Shown here piece after piece: positions 10,871 to 21,495 of a stretch of DNA of 64,000 nucleotides. The notes under the pieces were generated by a model that had not been told where the DNA came from, did no database searches, and saw nothing but the letters and a program-made list of their open reading frames with translations. Origin of the DNA: Neocallimastix lanati (nom. inval.) (taxonomy: Eukaryota; Neocallimastigomycota; Neocallimastigomycetes; Neocallimastigales; Neocallimastigaceae); contig JACVTC010000008.1 of assembly GCA_016946835.1 (NCBI GenBank), positions 2,198,501-2,262,500 of the forward strand. Reading direction: 5' to 3'. The translations under genes were made by a program, and so were the position numbers. Every line of letters starts with the position of its first letter. Position 1 is the first letter of the stretch.

Positions 10871-11679
10871 TGTGTAACAATTTAAAAAACTCTTTTTTCT
10901 TTTTTTTTATTAATAATTTTAAATAATATAATTTATTCTAAATTAAGTATAATTAAATAACAATCTTTTTAACGAAAGTTCTAAAAAGATTGACAAAGAT
11001 AATTTTTTAGCAACACATAATCAATCATAATTAATTACAATAATATTAAATATATAAAAATTCAATGATATATATGTGTTATTAATTAGAATAAAAATTA
11101 TTTATATTAACGATTTAGATAAAATATTGAAATTTTAATTTTAAAAAATTTTTTAAGGTGGAAATAGCTTCAAATTTTTAATTAAAAAAAAAAAGTTTTT
11201 ATCAATCAGATTTTTAAAATTATAAAAAAAAAAAATAAATACAGAGTTTGTATTTATAAAATTTACATAACCTATTATCATTAATAAATTAATACAAAGA
11301 ATAGATTTAAAATAGTAAATCAGTCGTCTTTGTCTCACCAATATTTATTTTATATATAAAAATAAATTTTTTTTTTATTATATATTCTTTTTTTTTAAAT
11401 AAAAAAAAATATTTTTTTTATAGAATTCGAATAAATTTTAGAATTTATAAAATTTTAATTGAAATAAATTTAATAAATGCTAATTTTAATTATAAAAAAG
11501 AAAAGAAATAAAAAAAAAAAAAAGAGTAAATAGTATTATTAATAATTTTTAAAAACAAAATAAAAAACATTAAAAATTACATATAATTAATAAATGTAAT
11601 ATATTTGTTATATTAATTTTGTTATACAGTTTTTAAAAGATTTAGTTTATAATAAGTGAATAGTGATAGTATAAAACAT

Positions 11680-12390
11680 ATGTATATTTATAAAAAAATA
11701 GGAAAATAATATTGATGTTAGTATATATTTCTTTTAAATGATATATGATAGTTAAAATAGAAAGAAGTTGATCCATAAGGAAAATAATTAGTAGCATAGG
11801 AACTATTTGGAATTTTGTTTTAATACCATCTAAATTCTATTAAATAAGCACTACGCATGAATAAATTCATAATTTATTAATATATTTTCTCAATCTATGA
11901 AATATTTAATTTTCCTTTAAAAACTTACTTTCGAAATATTTGTAATATTTTTATTCCATAGTAATTCATATTCCTATGAATAGTATTATATAAAAATAAA
12001 TTTGAATTTTAATAAAAAATAAAAATATTATAGAAATGGTTATTGTATAAATATTTATAAATACCTTCATTAATTGAATAATATTTTCCAATTTAAAGGT
12101 GAATGTTCCTGAAAATTCATTCCATTCCTAATGTAATAAAGGAATTAAAAAAAAAAATTTTTTTTTGTCAATATTCAATATATAGTTAATTTAAGTATAT
12201 TTATTAATTAAAAATTTTTATATAAATAATTTTTGCTAAAAGTAAATAATAAAGAAAAAAATATAAATAGGAATAACCTTTTTCGAATTATTAATAGAAT
12301 GAAATAACTTTCAGTATTTTCTTCAAGATTATTTTGTTTATTAATTAAATTATCATATGAAATATTTAAAGATTCCATATTCGAATTCAT
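11680..12390 (-). pseudogene. Possible C-terminal exons/remnants of the KAR5-like gene
   Basis: On the minus strand, downstream of the KAR5-like exons, short coding-like stretches occur: NMESLNISYDNLINKQNNLE (coiled-coil-like, 12310-12390) and a hydrophobic LIIFLMDQLLSILTIIYHL stretch (about 11720-11800) that could be a membrane segment. KAR5 proteins have a coiled coil and membrane segments after their cysteine-rich region, so these may be its missing C-terminus. No convincing splice sites join them to the upstream exons. Confidence 0.3.
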
Positions 12391-12579
12391 TTTTTTTCAT
12401 AAAATTAATAGCATTTAATGTATTTATATGATTTTTTTTTCTATTTCATAATAATTGGATTTAAAAATATGAAAATATAAAAATATATTTATAAAATTAA
12501 AACTTAATGACTATTATAAAGTAATAATGATTAGTATTATATTATAAAATTAAATAATATTTAAGAAAATAAATAGTTA

Positions 12580-13477
12580 TTATTGTTCTTCATAATCTTC
12601 AGAGAGTTCAATTATTTTTAAAAATTCTCTCTTATAAAGAGATGCAATAAAATGCATATTATTAAATTGATACTTTGTAATATTTCTATGTATATTTTGT
12701 AACAAATTTCTTTCCAAAGGATATCGAATAGCATAACACATATTTACTTTTTTTTTTTTTTTGTTAAAAAAAAATTTTTTTTTTATTAAAAATATTAATT
12801 ATATATATTAAAATAGACAATATTAATATTAAATGGCTCATATAAAGATAATTACTTACCAACATCTTTAAAATAACCACTATAAGACGTCCATAACTGA
12901 TTATATCTCGAAATTGTTCTATCATTGGTAAATAAATATATTTAGATTTAGTTGAATATTTCAAAATGGAAAAAAAAATATAATATTTATATATATTATA
13001 ATAAAACATACTCTACAGATTTGGCCATATTTTTATTTTTATTTTATTTTTGACATTCAGTAGGAATAGAAATATTAGCTGAGATTAACTCACAAAGAGT
13101 TAATTCAACCGCATCTATAATAAATTAAACCATAAATTAATAGATATTAAAATATATCTAAAATTAATACTATTTTAAATATTCATATATATTATTTATA
13201 TATTTACATTCCATCTTTTTATTATCATCCAATTCCATATCAAGACAACCATATTTAAGAGTTTTAATAGAATTTTGAAAGCAGTCTTCTTTTGAAGTAT
13301 ATTTATTGAATGAATTCATAGCTCGATTATAAATATTAACATATTCGGCATCAATATTGCTTGGATTAATAGCAATATTAAAAATCTTTTTTTTTTTTTT
13401 TAATTTTATTTTTATAATATTTAATATTAATATAAATTTATTTATATATGATGATAGAATTAGAAATTCTAATATAA

Positions 13478-13546
<69 letters not shown>

Positions 13547-13821
13547 ATAATATTTTATATTAAGAGTTTATTACCTGAAAGTACATCATGATTAATATTT
13601 TCCTGTTGAATACCATAATTTTCACTGAGAAATTCTTCATACTTTTTTGACACCAAATACAAATTATTATATTTGACTTCAGTTTTTGGAAGATCTGACA
13701 CTTGTTCTCTTTCGTAATTTTTTTCATCTGAAGTTTTCTTCTTATTAAAAAATGAAAATCCATTGACAGAAATGAATAAAATAAATAAAAAAACTAATGT
13801 AATAAAATACCTTAATGTCAT
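12580..13821 (-). pseudogene. KAR5: KAR5-like nuclear-fusion protein gene with frame defects
   Basis: Five exon-like blocks on the minus strand: 13575-13821 (signal peptide, MTLRYFITLVFLFILFISVN), 13208-13385, 13012-13114, 12860-12918 and 12580-12746. Spliced, they give the KAR5 pattern of conserved cysteines (DCF...YGCLDME...TLCELIS...IPTEC), then QLWTSYSGYFKDV and CYAIRYPLERNLLQ. KAR5/Brambleberry proteins act in the ER and nuclear envelope during nuclear fusion. Most junctions agree in phase (GTAAAT, GTATGT and GTAAGT donors). Two problems remain: the first intron joins phase 1 to phase 0, and an in-frame TAA at 13044-13046 follows IPTECQK. The frame ends at 12580, short of the usual membrane region. 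I infer a decaying gene, or errors in A/T runs. Confidence 0.6.
13465..13552. repeat. (ATT)n microsatellite in the first intron of the KAR5-like gene
   Basis: An uninterrupted ATT trinucleotide run of more than 20 units. The chance plus-strand poly-Leu reading frame over it is an artefact of the repeat. Confidence 0.85.
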
Positions 13822-14139
13822 TTTCTTATTTTTTTCTTGTTTTTTCTTTGAATTTTTGTTATATGATTATTTAATGCTTAATTAAAAAATTTACTCTTTT
13901 ATGAAAAAAAAAGAAAGAAAGAAATTAATAAATAATTATTTTTAAAAAATTTTATATTTTTTTTTTTTTTTACATATAATTTTGAATTGTTAATATAATT
14001 TTAATTAAAATAATATGTGTCAAATTTTAACATTTAATTAATTTTTTTAAAAATTGCGAAATTTATAAAAAAATTATTTCATCATCAATTTTTTAAATTA
14101 TAATTAAAAAATAAAAAAAAAAATTAAAAACTCATGAAC

Positions 14140-14621
14140 TGGTTACACAATCAGCCATGTTGGTCCAGTCGGTTAGGACGATACAGGTCACTGTAGAGGG
14201 CGGGGTTCGAATCCTCGGCATGGCACCAAATAATCGGATGAGGTTTCTATCCTGGGATATCATGAGACCACACGTGATGTTCATAAGGCTTTCCCTCAGA
14301 TGATTATTTCACCCAACCCTGATACTACGCTTTGAATTGAAGCATAGACCTTGATGATTGTAAAATTTCCAATCGCCAATGATTACACCCACTAGGGAGG
14401 AGTTAATGGTTCCGTTCTGATGCTCGTGGTCATTAGAGATATATGAAGGAACGTTAGGAATGCATCTCCGGGCAGTGTGTAACGACGATTGAGAGCGGCG
14501 AAGCTGATACAGTATGCCAATAACTCATCACCTTACAGTTAATTAATAACTGTATGGCCATATGGGAGATGGGTACCCATATGTGCAAGTCTATGTTTTT
14601 TTTTTTTTGGTTACACAATCA
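14140..14621 (+). mobile_element. Full-length tRNA-derived SINE with 14-bp target-site duplications
   Basis: The direct repeat TGGTTACACAATCA occurs at 14140-14153 and at 14608-14621 and brackets a 455-base body. The body starts with a 72-base tRNA-like head (14154-14225), continues with a tRNA-unrelated region of ordinary base composition and ends in a T run at about 14596-14608. Its 3' part (14493-14515, GAGCGGCGAAGCTGATACAG) resembles the motif in the LINE 3' UTRs of this window. A tRNA head, body, homopolymer tail and long target duplications are diagnostic of LINE-mobilised SINEs. The perfect duplications imply recent insertion. Confidence 0.85.
14154..14228 (+). ncRNA. tRNA-like head of the SINE, with encoded CCA
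   Basis: The acceptor GCCATGT pairs with GCATGGC and is followed by discriminator A and CCA at 14226-14228. The D stem is GTCC/GGAC with loop AGTCGGTTA. The T arm CGGGG-TTCGAAT-CCTCG is intact, giving strong A and B boxes. The anticodon arm is degenerate: TACAG/CTGTA encloses only GTCA, so no normal seven-base loop forms. It is therefore a tRNA relic (Asp/Glu-like by its D arm and GTC) used as a pol III promoter, not a working tRNA gene. Confidence 0.75.
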
Positions 14622-14929
14622 AATCATATATTATTTTTAATAAATAATAGGGGAATTTTACCATATTTAGTAATATAATATTTAATAATATTTAATAATA
14701 TATATATATTATTTATAAATTTTAAACTATAATTATAATTTATATAATATTTAAAAATTATTTTAAAAAAGAACAGAAAATTAAAAATAAGTTTTATTTT
14801 AACTATTAAGCATAAATACTTTGGTACTTTGGTTCAATTTTTTTTTAATTTACATCATTTTTTTATTGTTAGTTTTTTAATACATGTTTCAATTTTTGTA
14901 ATAAAAAATTATTTTATATAAATATTTTA

Positions 14930-14965
<36 letters not shown>

Positions 14966-15291
14966 TTTATAAATTGCAATTTAAATTTTTTATTTTGGCT
15001 AATATATAATTTTTATATTTTTTACTATAACTAATAATATTTACAATATTAAAAGTGAACTATTAATAATTTTTTTTAATCATTATTATATTTAGTGACC
15101 TAAATATAGTTTAATTCTTCATATAAAAATGTAATTTCTTTATCGAAATAGAAACTTACACATTTGAGAATTATTTTATTTTTCTTATACCAATTTATTA
15201 TCAAAATAAATGATATATAAGATTTTTTTTTTTTTTAAAAAAAAAAAAATAAATAAAAATTGAAAAAATTATTTATAAAATATTGAATTTC

Positions 15292-16480
15292 TTAAAGACA
15301 TTGAGAATACCATTGATTAAGAGCTTTGCAAGAACCACTTTGACAACATTTTGGACCGTTGAAGTTTTCTTCACAACATTGAGCATGCATGGCAGCACAA
15401 CCAGCATCAGCATTGTTACCATTGTTATTGTTACCATTGTTATTGTTATCATTGTTATTGTTATTGTTATTGTTGTTATTATTGTTATTGTTATTTCCGT
15501 TTCCCCCATTTAAGACATTTAATAAAGCAGTATATTGTGCCTTTGGTTGATAGTTACCATCGAAAAGAACACCTCTCTTTCCAGTACCTAACCAACTATC
15601 ATTATCACTGACACCCCAAACAAGGAAAGCCTTACAACAAGAATTGTTAAGACAAGCTTTAAAGCATTAGTAAAGATAGTAGCTTGTTGTTGTTGTTCAT
15701 TACTAGCACCACAGGCACCTTCACAACTGACATCTAATTCAGTAATATGAACTTCAATACCTAATTTACAATAACGGTCAATTAAGTTATTGATTTTACC
15801 AAAGGCTGGTTGATTTTTAACACTAACATGATATTGAAGACCAACACCACCAATTAGAATGTTACGTTTCTTTAAATCGGCAACGAAGTTGTAAACCGCT
15901 TTAGATTTTGCCCAAATACCTTTGGTATTGTAATCATTGTAAAAGAGTTTAGTAGAAGGAGAAACTTTTCTAGGCAAGATCAATAAAATTTGGAACCTTT
16001 TGGTAAAGGAAAGAATTGCGCATTCTCCAACCATTAGAACTAGAACCATCATCAATAGCTTCATTTACAACATCCCAGCCATCAGCTTTACCATTATAAT
16101 GTTGTAAAGTTTTAGTAATGTGATCCACAATAGAATTTTTTAAGGTATTAGCGTCAGCATACTTAAACCAATCTGGTTGATCAGAGTACCAAATAAGGCA
16201 ATGACCTCTGAAGACCATACCTAATTGCTTAGCTCTATTATAATGATCATCACAATCATTAAAATTGTAAACCCCTTTTCTTGGTTGAATACTAGCTAAT
16301 TTACAACCATTTTCAGCATCCATATAGTTAAAAGCCTTTAAAGCTTCATTATAAGAAGCATTATTGAACTTCATGGTGTTGGCAGCAACACCAATTTTAA
16401 TATTATTGGCATAATTTTTCAAAAGTTCATAGGCATATGAGGCTAAAGAACCAATAAGTAAAGCAAATTTAATTGCTGCC
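15292..16480 (-). pseudogene. Broken GH10 endo-1,4-beta-xylanase with C-terminal CBM1
   Basis: The minus strand encodes a GH10 barrel: FRGHCLIWYSDQPDWF, the acid/base Glu in WDVVNEAIDD, then LFYNDYNT, the nucleophile in HITELDV, and VWGVSDNDSW near the end. An Asn/Gly linker and a family 1 cellulose-binding module (AQCCEENFNGPKCCQSGSC, ending YSQCL) complete it, and the frame stops at 15292. There are three defects. One frameshift lies near 15970 (IDLA to RKVSPS). A second, about 1 base, lies near 15657 (TNALK to the out-of-frame CLNNSCC). The 5' end retains signal-peptide-like IKFALLIGSLASYA but has a TAG upstream and no ATG. The ancestral enzyme would be a secreted xylan hydrolase. The CBM1 has CCEE where CGG is usual. 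Confidence 0.85.
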
Positions 16481-16667
16481 TACAATGCCTGTAATGATGC
16501 TATCATTGAACAAAGAAATCAAATAAATACACCAAATAACCAATTGATTAAGGAAAAACAAAAGCCAAAGGATAGAGAAGAATCTATCGATGATGGCCTA
16601 TTTGATGATCAAATCATAAATTCTATATTATATAATTTCAATATATTATTTTATATTATATTTCATT

Positions 16668-16680
<13 letters not shown>
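16470..16680 (+). pseudogene. Plus-strand coding fragment abutting the broken xylanase
   Basis: From about 16480 a plus-strand frame reads AYNACNDAIIEQRNQINTPN and then IKEKQKPKDREESIDDGLF, with normal protein composition and clear codon structure, before dissolving into T runs. It meets the decapitated 5' end of the GH10 gene head to head at about 16475, which suggests a rearrangement breakpoint. The family is unrecognised; it looks like the C-terminal end of a larger protein. Confidence 0.4.
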
Positions 16681-16701
<21 letters not shown>

Positions 16702-17058
16702 TAAATTTGTTTAATTTATTTTAATAATTATTTTTAATAATAATATTTTTTTTATAAAAAAAAATGTATTTCTATTAAATAAAAATATTAGTTTAAAAAA
16801 AAAAAAAATAAATGAAAAATAGAAGAGGTTTAAATATTATAAATTAAAGATATGTAATTCATAAAATAAATAAAATAAAATAAAATAAAATTATAAAATA
16901 TATATATTAATAAATAAAAAAAAATTTTTTTTATTAATTTATAATTATAATAATTATAATAATTAATGAATACTAATTAATAACCATCATCATTCATATT
17001 TATTTTTATAAAAAATATATTCATTCCATTAACAGTATAGATATAATCATTATAATAA

Positions 17059-17097
<39 letters not shown>

Positions 17098-17455
17098 GAT
17101 AACTTCATATTCAGAATTATACTAAACCATATTATTCTTTTTTTTCCTTAATTATTTATGTATGGATATATATATATATATTTTTTTTTTTTATTTTTTT
17201 TATTTATTTATTTTATTTATTTATTTTATTTTATTATAGTTATTATTTGCTTTAAATATTTATTTGCTTAATAAAAAAAAAAAAAAAAAAATTGATGATA
17301 CATATATTAACATAATTAAAATATCCATAATTAAACTTTTTCAAATTTAATTACAATATTATAATATATATATATATTTTTTTTAATTATCAAAAATAAT
17401 AAATTATAGTTTAAATGTTCCAGATGTTAATATAAAAAATAATTAATTGATTAAT

Positions 17456-17494
<39 letters not shown>

Positions 17495-17638
17495 ATTGAA
17501 ATAAAAATTAGAATTGAAATGTTATTAATGAATATTAATTCATTATACTTTTTTTCAAATTAAAAATCTTTATAGACTTTTTAAAAAAGATTTATTATTT
17601 TATATTTTATGTCATAATGGTATTGAACTGTTGTATGC
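16681..17638. other. AT-rich spacer, no gene seen
   Basis: Long T and A runs (for example 17461-17490), TATATA tracts and a TAAAA-unit repeat near 16860-16890. Nothing coding is apparent up to the LSM7 stop codon. Confidence 0.7.
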
Positions 17639-18408
17639 TTATTTAACAAATGGATTACTAATTTCAACTAATTCATCAGGTGAAACTGTCATGATAGCAG
17701 TGCCTCTTAATACTACTAAACCAAGATCTCTAGTTTCATCAGTTATATTTAATTCTTCATCTTTTTATACAATGAAAATTTCATATTGAAAATAATTTAT
17801 AAATTTTAAAAATTTTAATTTACCATTATTAAAATTAAAACATTATTATTAAAAATAAAGAAAAAAAAAGTTTTATTTAATAATTTATTTAATTTCATTT
17901 AAAATTTTTAAGTTTTATGGTATAAATATGTATTATTTAATAAATTATATTTTATTACCTCTTAAGAACTCTTTAGTATTATCTAATACAATATTTAATA
18001 ATTGATCAAATCCCTTTAAAATTCCTGTAACTATTTATATTTTTTTATATTAATTAAAAAAAAAATAATTTATATAAAATATAATATTTTTTTAATAAAT
18101 GTATTTATAAATAAGAACATACATTAAATAAAGGAAAAAAAAAAAATAATATAATTTTTATTTATACCTTCACGTTTTCCATTAAATTTAACTCTAACTC
18201 TTTTGTCTATATATCTTGATAAATCTAAAATATTTTCTTTGGTCTTTTATTAAAATTAATGAATAATAGTAAAATATTATTAATAAATTCATTTTCTGTT
18301 GTAGTTTTTAATAAAATTATTTATTGATGTGTAATATAAAAATACCTTTGGACGATCTTGATTTTGATTTTTTCCTCTGTTCTTATTGTTATTTCCACCT
18401 CTTCCGTT
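17639..18408 (-). CDS. LSM7: U6 snRNA-associated Sm-like protein LSm7 (exons 2-5)
   Basis: Four exons read on the minus strand: 18346-18408, 18168-18243, 17959-18030 and 17639-17760. All have GT..AG borders and agreeing phases and give 110 residues. An Asn/Gly-rich N-terminus leads into ENILDLSRYIDKRVRVKFNG, the Sm1 motif (TGILKGFDQLLNIVLDNT) and Sm2 (LGLVVLRGTAIMTVSP), ending ISNPFVK as in other LSm7 proteins. LSm7 is a subunit of the LSm1-7 ring (cytoplasmic mRNA decay) and the LSm2-8 ring (U6 snRNA binding in the nucleus). The start codon must lie in a small upstream exon; exon 2 begins in phase 0 after an AAAG acceptor, and I could not place exon 1 confidently in 18420-18660. Confidence 0.85.
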
Positions 18409-18659
18409 CTTTAATATTGAATGATTATTTTTTTTTATAAATAAATTATTAAGAAATAAAAAAAAAAAATAAGTATTTATAAAAATCAGTTAATTAACTT
18501 TAGTATTTGAAAATAATGTAGATAAACGAACGTATATCGATTTATCATTATTTTTAAAAGGAATTTTAAATTGTAAAATTATCAATAAGAGATTTCATTG
18601 ATTTCATTGAATATTAATTTTGAATTATCTTGGATTTTATACATATTATTTTTATTAAA

Positions 18660-19780
18660 ATTAAAAAAAAAATGATAAAAGCATTTAAAAGACTATCATA
18701 CTATTATTATAGATTTATTAATTAGGTAATGTAATTATTATATTATATTAATAAGGATTACATTAATGGATTACACATTTCGTAATTTCATAATACAATT
18801 AATATTAAATTGGATTAAATCATATTTTGATTTTAATTCCATTTAATTTTATATTATATAATTTTTAATACTTTTTATCATCATATTTCAATATTAATGG
18901 CATTATTATTTTCCTAAATATATATACATATAAAATGAAATATTAACTTTATCCATTTTGTTATTGATATATTATTACAAAATAAAAAGTATTATATTGA
19001 ATTTTAAAATAAAAAATTTTTCAAATAAAAAATTAAATATAAAGTTTATGAATATAACTATTGATTGGCTTTTTTTAATTAAAAATTTTAATAATTTTTT
19101 TAATCTAATATCATCACCATGAAAATATTTAGTAATTTTAAAATTTTATTTAAATTTTAAAAAAATCAATTACTTAAAAAACTATCATAAATCTCAAAAT
19201 TTTATAAATTTATTTCTATATTAAAAAAAAAATGTAGCATTAAAAAAATTTTTTTTTTTTTTTAACATTAAAAATAATTAAAAAAAAAATAAATAATATG
19301 AATAATTTTATACCATATATTAAAAATTATTTATTTGAAATAATAGATTTTTAATGAAATAAAAAAAAAAAAAAAAAGAAAAATTAATTTTAATAAATGT
19401 ATAAATGTATAACAATGATATAGATATATGATAATTTAGTTTTTTAATTTCATAACATTTTTTTTTACATAATAATTATGATATATTTAAATTTATGATA
19501 ATTAAAATTTAATATAAAAATTAACTAGTTTGTATGGATTTTATTTAATAAATATATATTATATGAAATATATTGTTATATTGTTAAAAATGACAGTTAT
19601 ATAATAAAATTTTTAACTTTTTCTTTTTGTATTACTTTACAATAAATACTCTATAAAAAAAATAATATATATATTAATAGAAAGTAATTTTTTTTTTTTA
19701 GACTAGGAATAACTTTATTTAATAATATTTAATACAAATTACATGATAATAAAAAAAAAACATGAAAACTATATTAATAT
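18660..19780. other. AT-rich spacer, no gene seen
   Basis: Over 1 kb of A/T-only DNA between LSM7 and the LINE remnant. No ORF, RNA or repeat unit of note. Confidence 0.65.
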
Positions 19781-20600
19781 TAGAAAACTATGTTATGAGG
19801 GAGGACGAAAGGGCCTCTAACTCTTCCCATTCTTCGATGATAACTCCACTATGATTAGGTCTATCAATCGATTCGTATCAGAATTTCTTCTGTGCCTTAT
19901 CGGTACGACGTCGACGCTCATGGTAACGGTAGGTCTAATGGTATACTGATCGATCAGTCAAAAAAAATCACTCGTAACGATCGGCATAACATTAGTAAGG
20001 AATTCCGCAAGTCCCACAAAACAAGGATACGGAAGAGAAGACTCATTCGAAGGTGTTTGAAAAACATTATTAATAAAACGCCTTCTCTCCCCCGAGTTTA
20101 TTGTTAAGATATCAAATACCATGTTTCCACCAAGAAGGAAACATAGTACCAAAAAATTAATATTGTCTTCAAAATCTTTCTCTGAATCGTCGGAAAGATT
20201 CAACGATTTTTAGATTGAAATAAGAGAAAAATTAATAAAGAAATCATCTACTAAGGGAATAAATTGTTGTCTAAATTCATCGAATTTAGGGCAAGTAAGA
20301 ACCCAGTGGGTAAAACTAGGTATACTTGAACCACAACTGGGGCAACATGTCGGGCATTCAGCCATAACAATTTTACGTTTAATATATATTTTCACATCAA
20401 ATTTAAATCCACATTTGATACGTCCAATCCAGAAGAAACCAAAAGAGAACTGAGGGAATTTAAAAGTTAACTTTTGAATTTGTTTTTTAAAGCCAAATTT
20501 GTATTTTTTATAATTAATAGATTTGATCGCTGGTACATTAGTGAACAAAACATTTTCCCAATAGAATTTCCTGATCATTAAGGGAGGTTTGTTTCTGAGA
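19780..20600 (-). mobile_element. 5'-truncated LINE: C-terminus of reverse-transcriptase ORF plus 3' UTR
   Basis: On the minus strand a 122-residue frame (20578-20210) contains FSFGFFWIGRIKCGFKFDVK and then the zinc knuckle CPTCCPSCGSSIPSFTHWVL-TCPKFDEFRQQF. This Cys-Cys-His-Cys module is typical of the extreme C-terminus of LINE pol proteins (zf-RVT type). No RT catalytic domain remains. The following 3' UTR (to about 19780) has mixed base composition and carries GAGCGTCGACGTCGTACCGA at 19895-19919, shared with the LINE at 54.1 kb and the SINE-like element at 3.8 kb. 5' truncation is the usual fate of LINE copies. Confidence 0.75.
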
Positions 20601-21490
20601 GTTAATAGAAAGTAATGATCTTTTTAAATTTTTGAAATTTTTTTTTATTTAATAAATATAAGTAGCTATATTTTTATTTAAATAATTTTTAAATTCTTTA
20701 TTTAAATAAGTCATAATTGTTTTCATTCATAATATTTATTCCTTTTTATAAATATTTATTACTTTAAATGGATAGAAACATAACATAATTTTCAATTGAA
20801 TAACTTGAAACAATTTTTTTAAATATATATAATTTAGCTTTTGTTAAAAATTTTAACCTCATGAAAAAAATATTATATTATATAATTTTTTTTTTATTTT
20901 ATTTTATTTTTTAACTTTTATTCTTGTGTAACTAATATATATATAAATTATTTCAATTTAAAATAAAAAAAAAAAAAAATAAAAAATAGGGATAAAAAAT
21001 TTGTAAATATTAACTTTAAAATAAATTTTGATTTTATTTATTAATATTTAAATTAATAATACAAAAAACTCTTTTTTTTTTTTTTTTAATTAATTTTTAC
21101 TACAATAATAACATTTATTTTTTCATTATTATCTAAGTAATTAATTAAATTTTCTTATTTTTTTTTTATTTAGATCCTATATTTATTTTTTGTTTTTCTT
21201 TTTTTTTTTTAATAATTTATATTTTATAAATATTTTTTTCTTTTTTTTTTTTTTTAAATAATTTATATTTTATAAATATTTTTTTATGTTTTTTTTTTTT
21301 TTAAATAATTTATATTTTATAAATATTTTTTTATGTTTTTTTCTATTTTTATTTTTTTTATTTTTATATGAATTATTATTCTATTCTATTATTAAAACCC
21401 AATTTTTTTTTAAAAAAAAATTTAATTATTTTAAAAATTTTAATATAAGGGTTTTGTTATTATTTTTTGTTGTTAAAGTAGATCAACTAA
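20601..21490. other. AT-rich spacer with a tandem T-run repeat
   Basis: No gene. At 21197-21335 a unit of T run plus AAATAATTTATATTTTATAA is repeated three times. Confidence 0.7.
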
Positions 21491-21495
21491 CTTCT

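Noticed and set aside
14154-14228. Functional tRNA gene
   Set aside because: Acceptor, D and T arms are good, but the anticodon arm cannot form a five-pair stem with a seven-base loop. The unit is the head of an element with target duplications.
15283-15513. Plus-strand Val/Ile-repeat protein
   Set aside because: It is antisense to the Asn-rich linker codons (AAT/AAC) of the GH10 pseudogene.
19892-20203. Small basic protein on the plus strand and a short minus frame
   Set aside because: They lie in the LINE 3' UTR and C-terminal remnant, and composition and homology are explained by the LINE on the minus strand.
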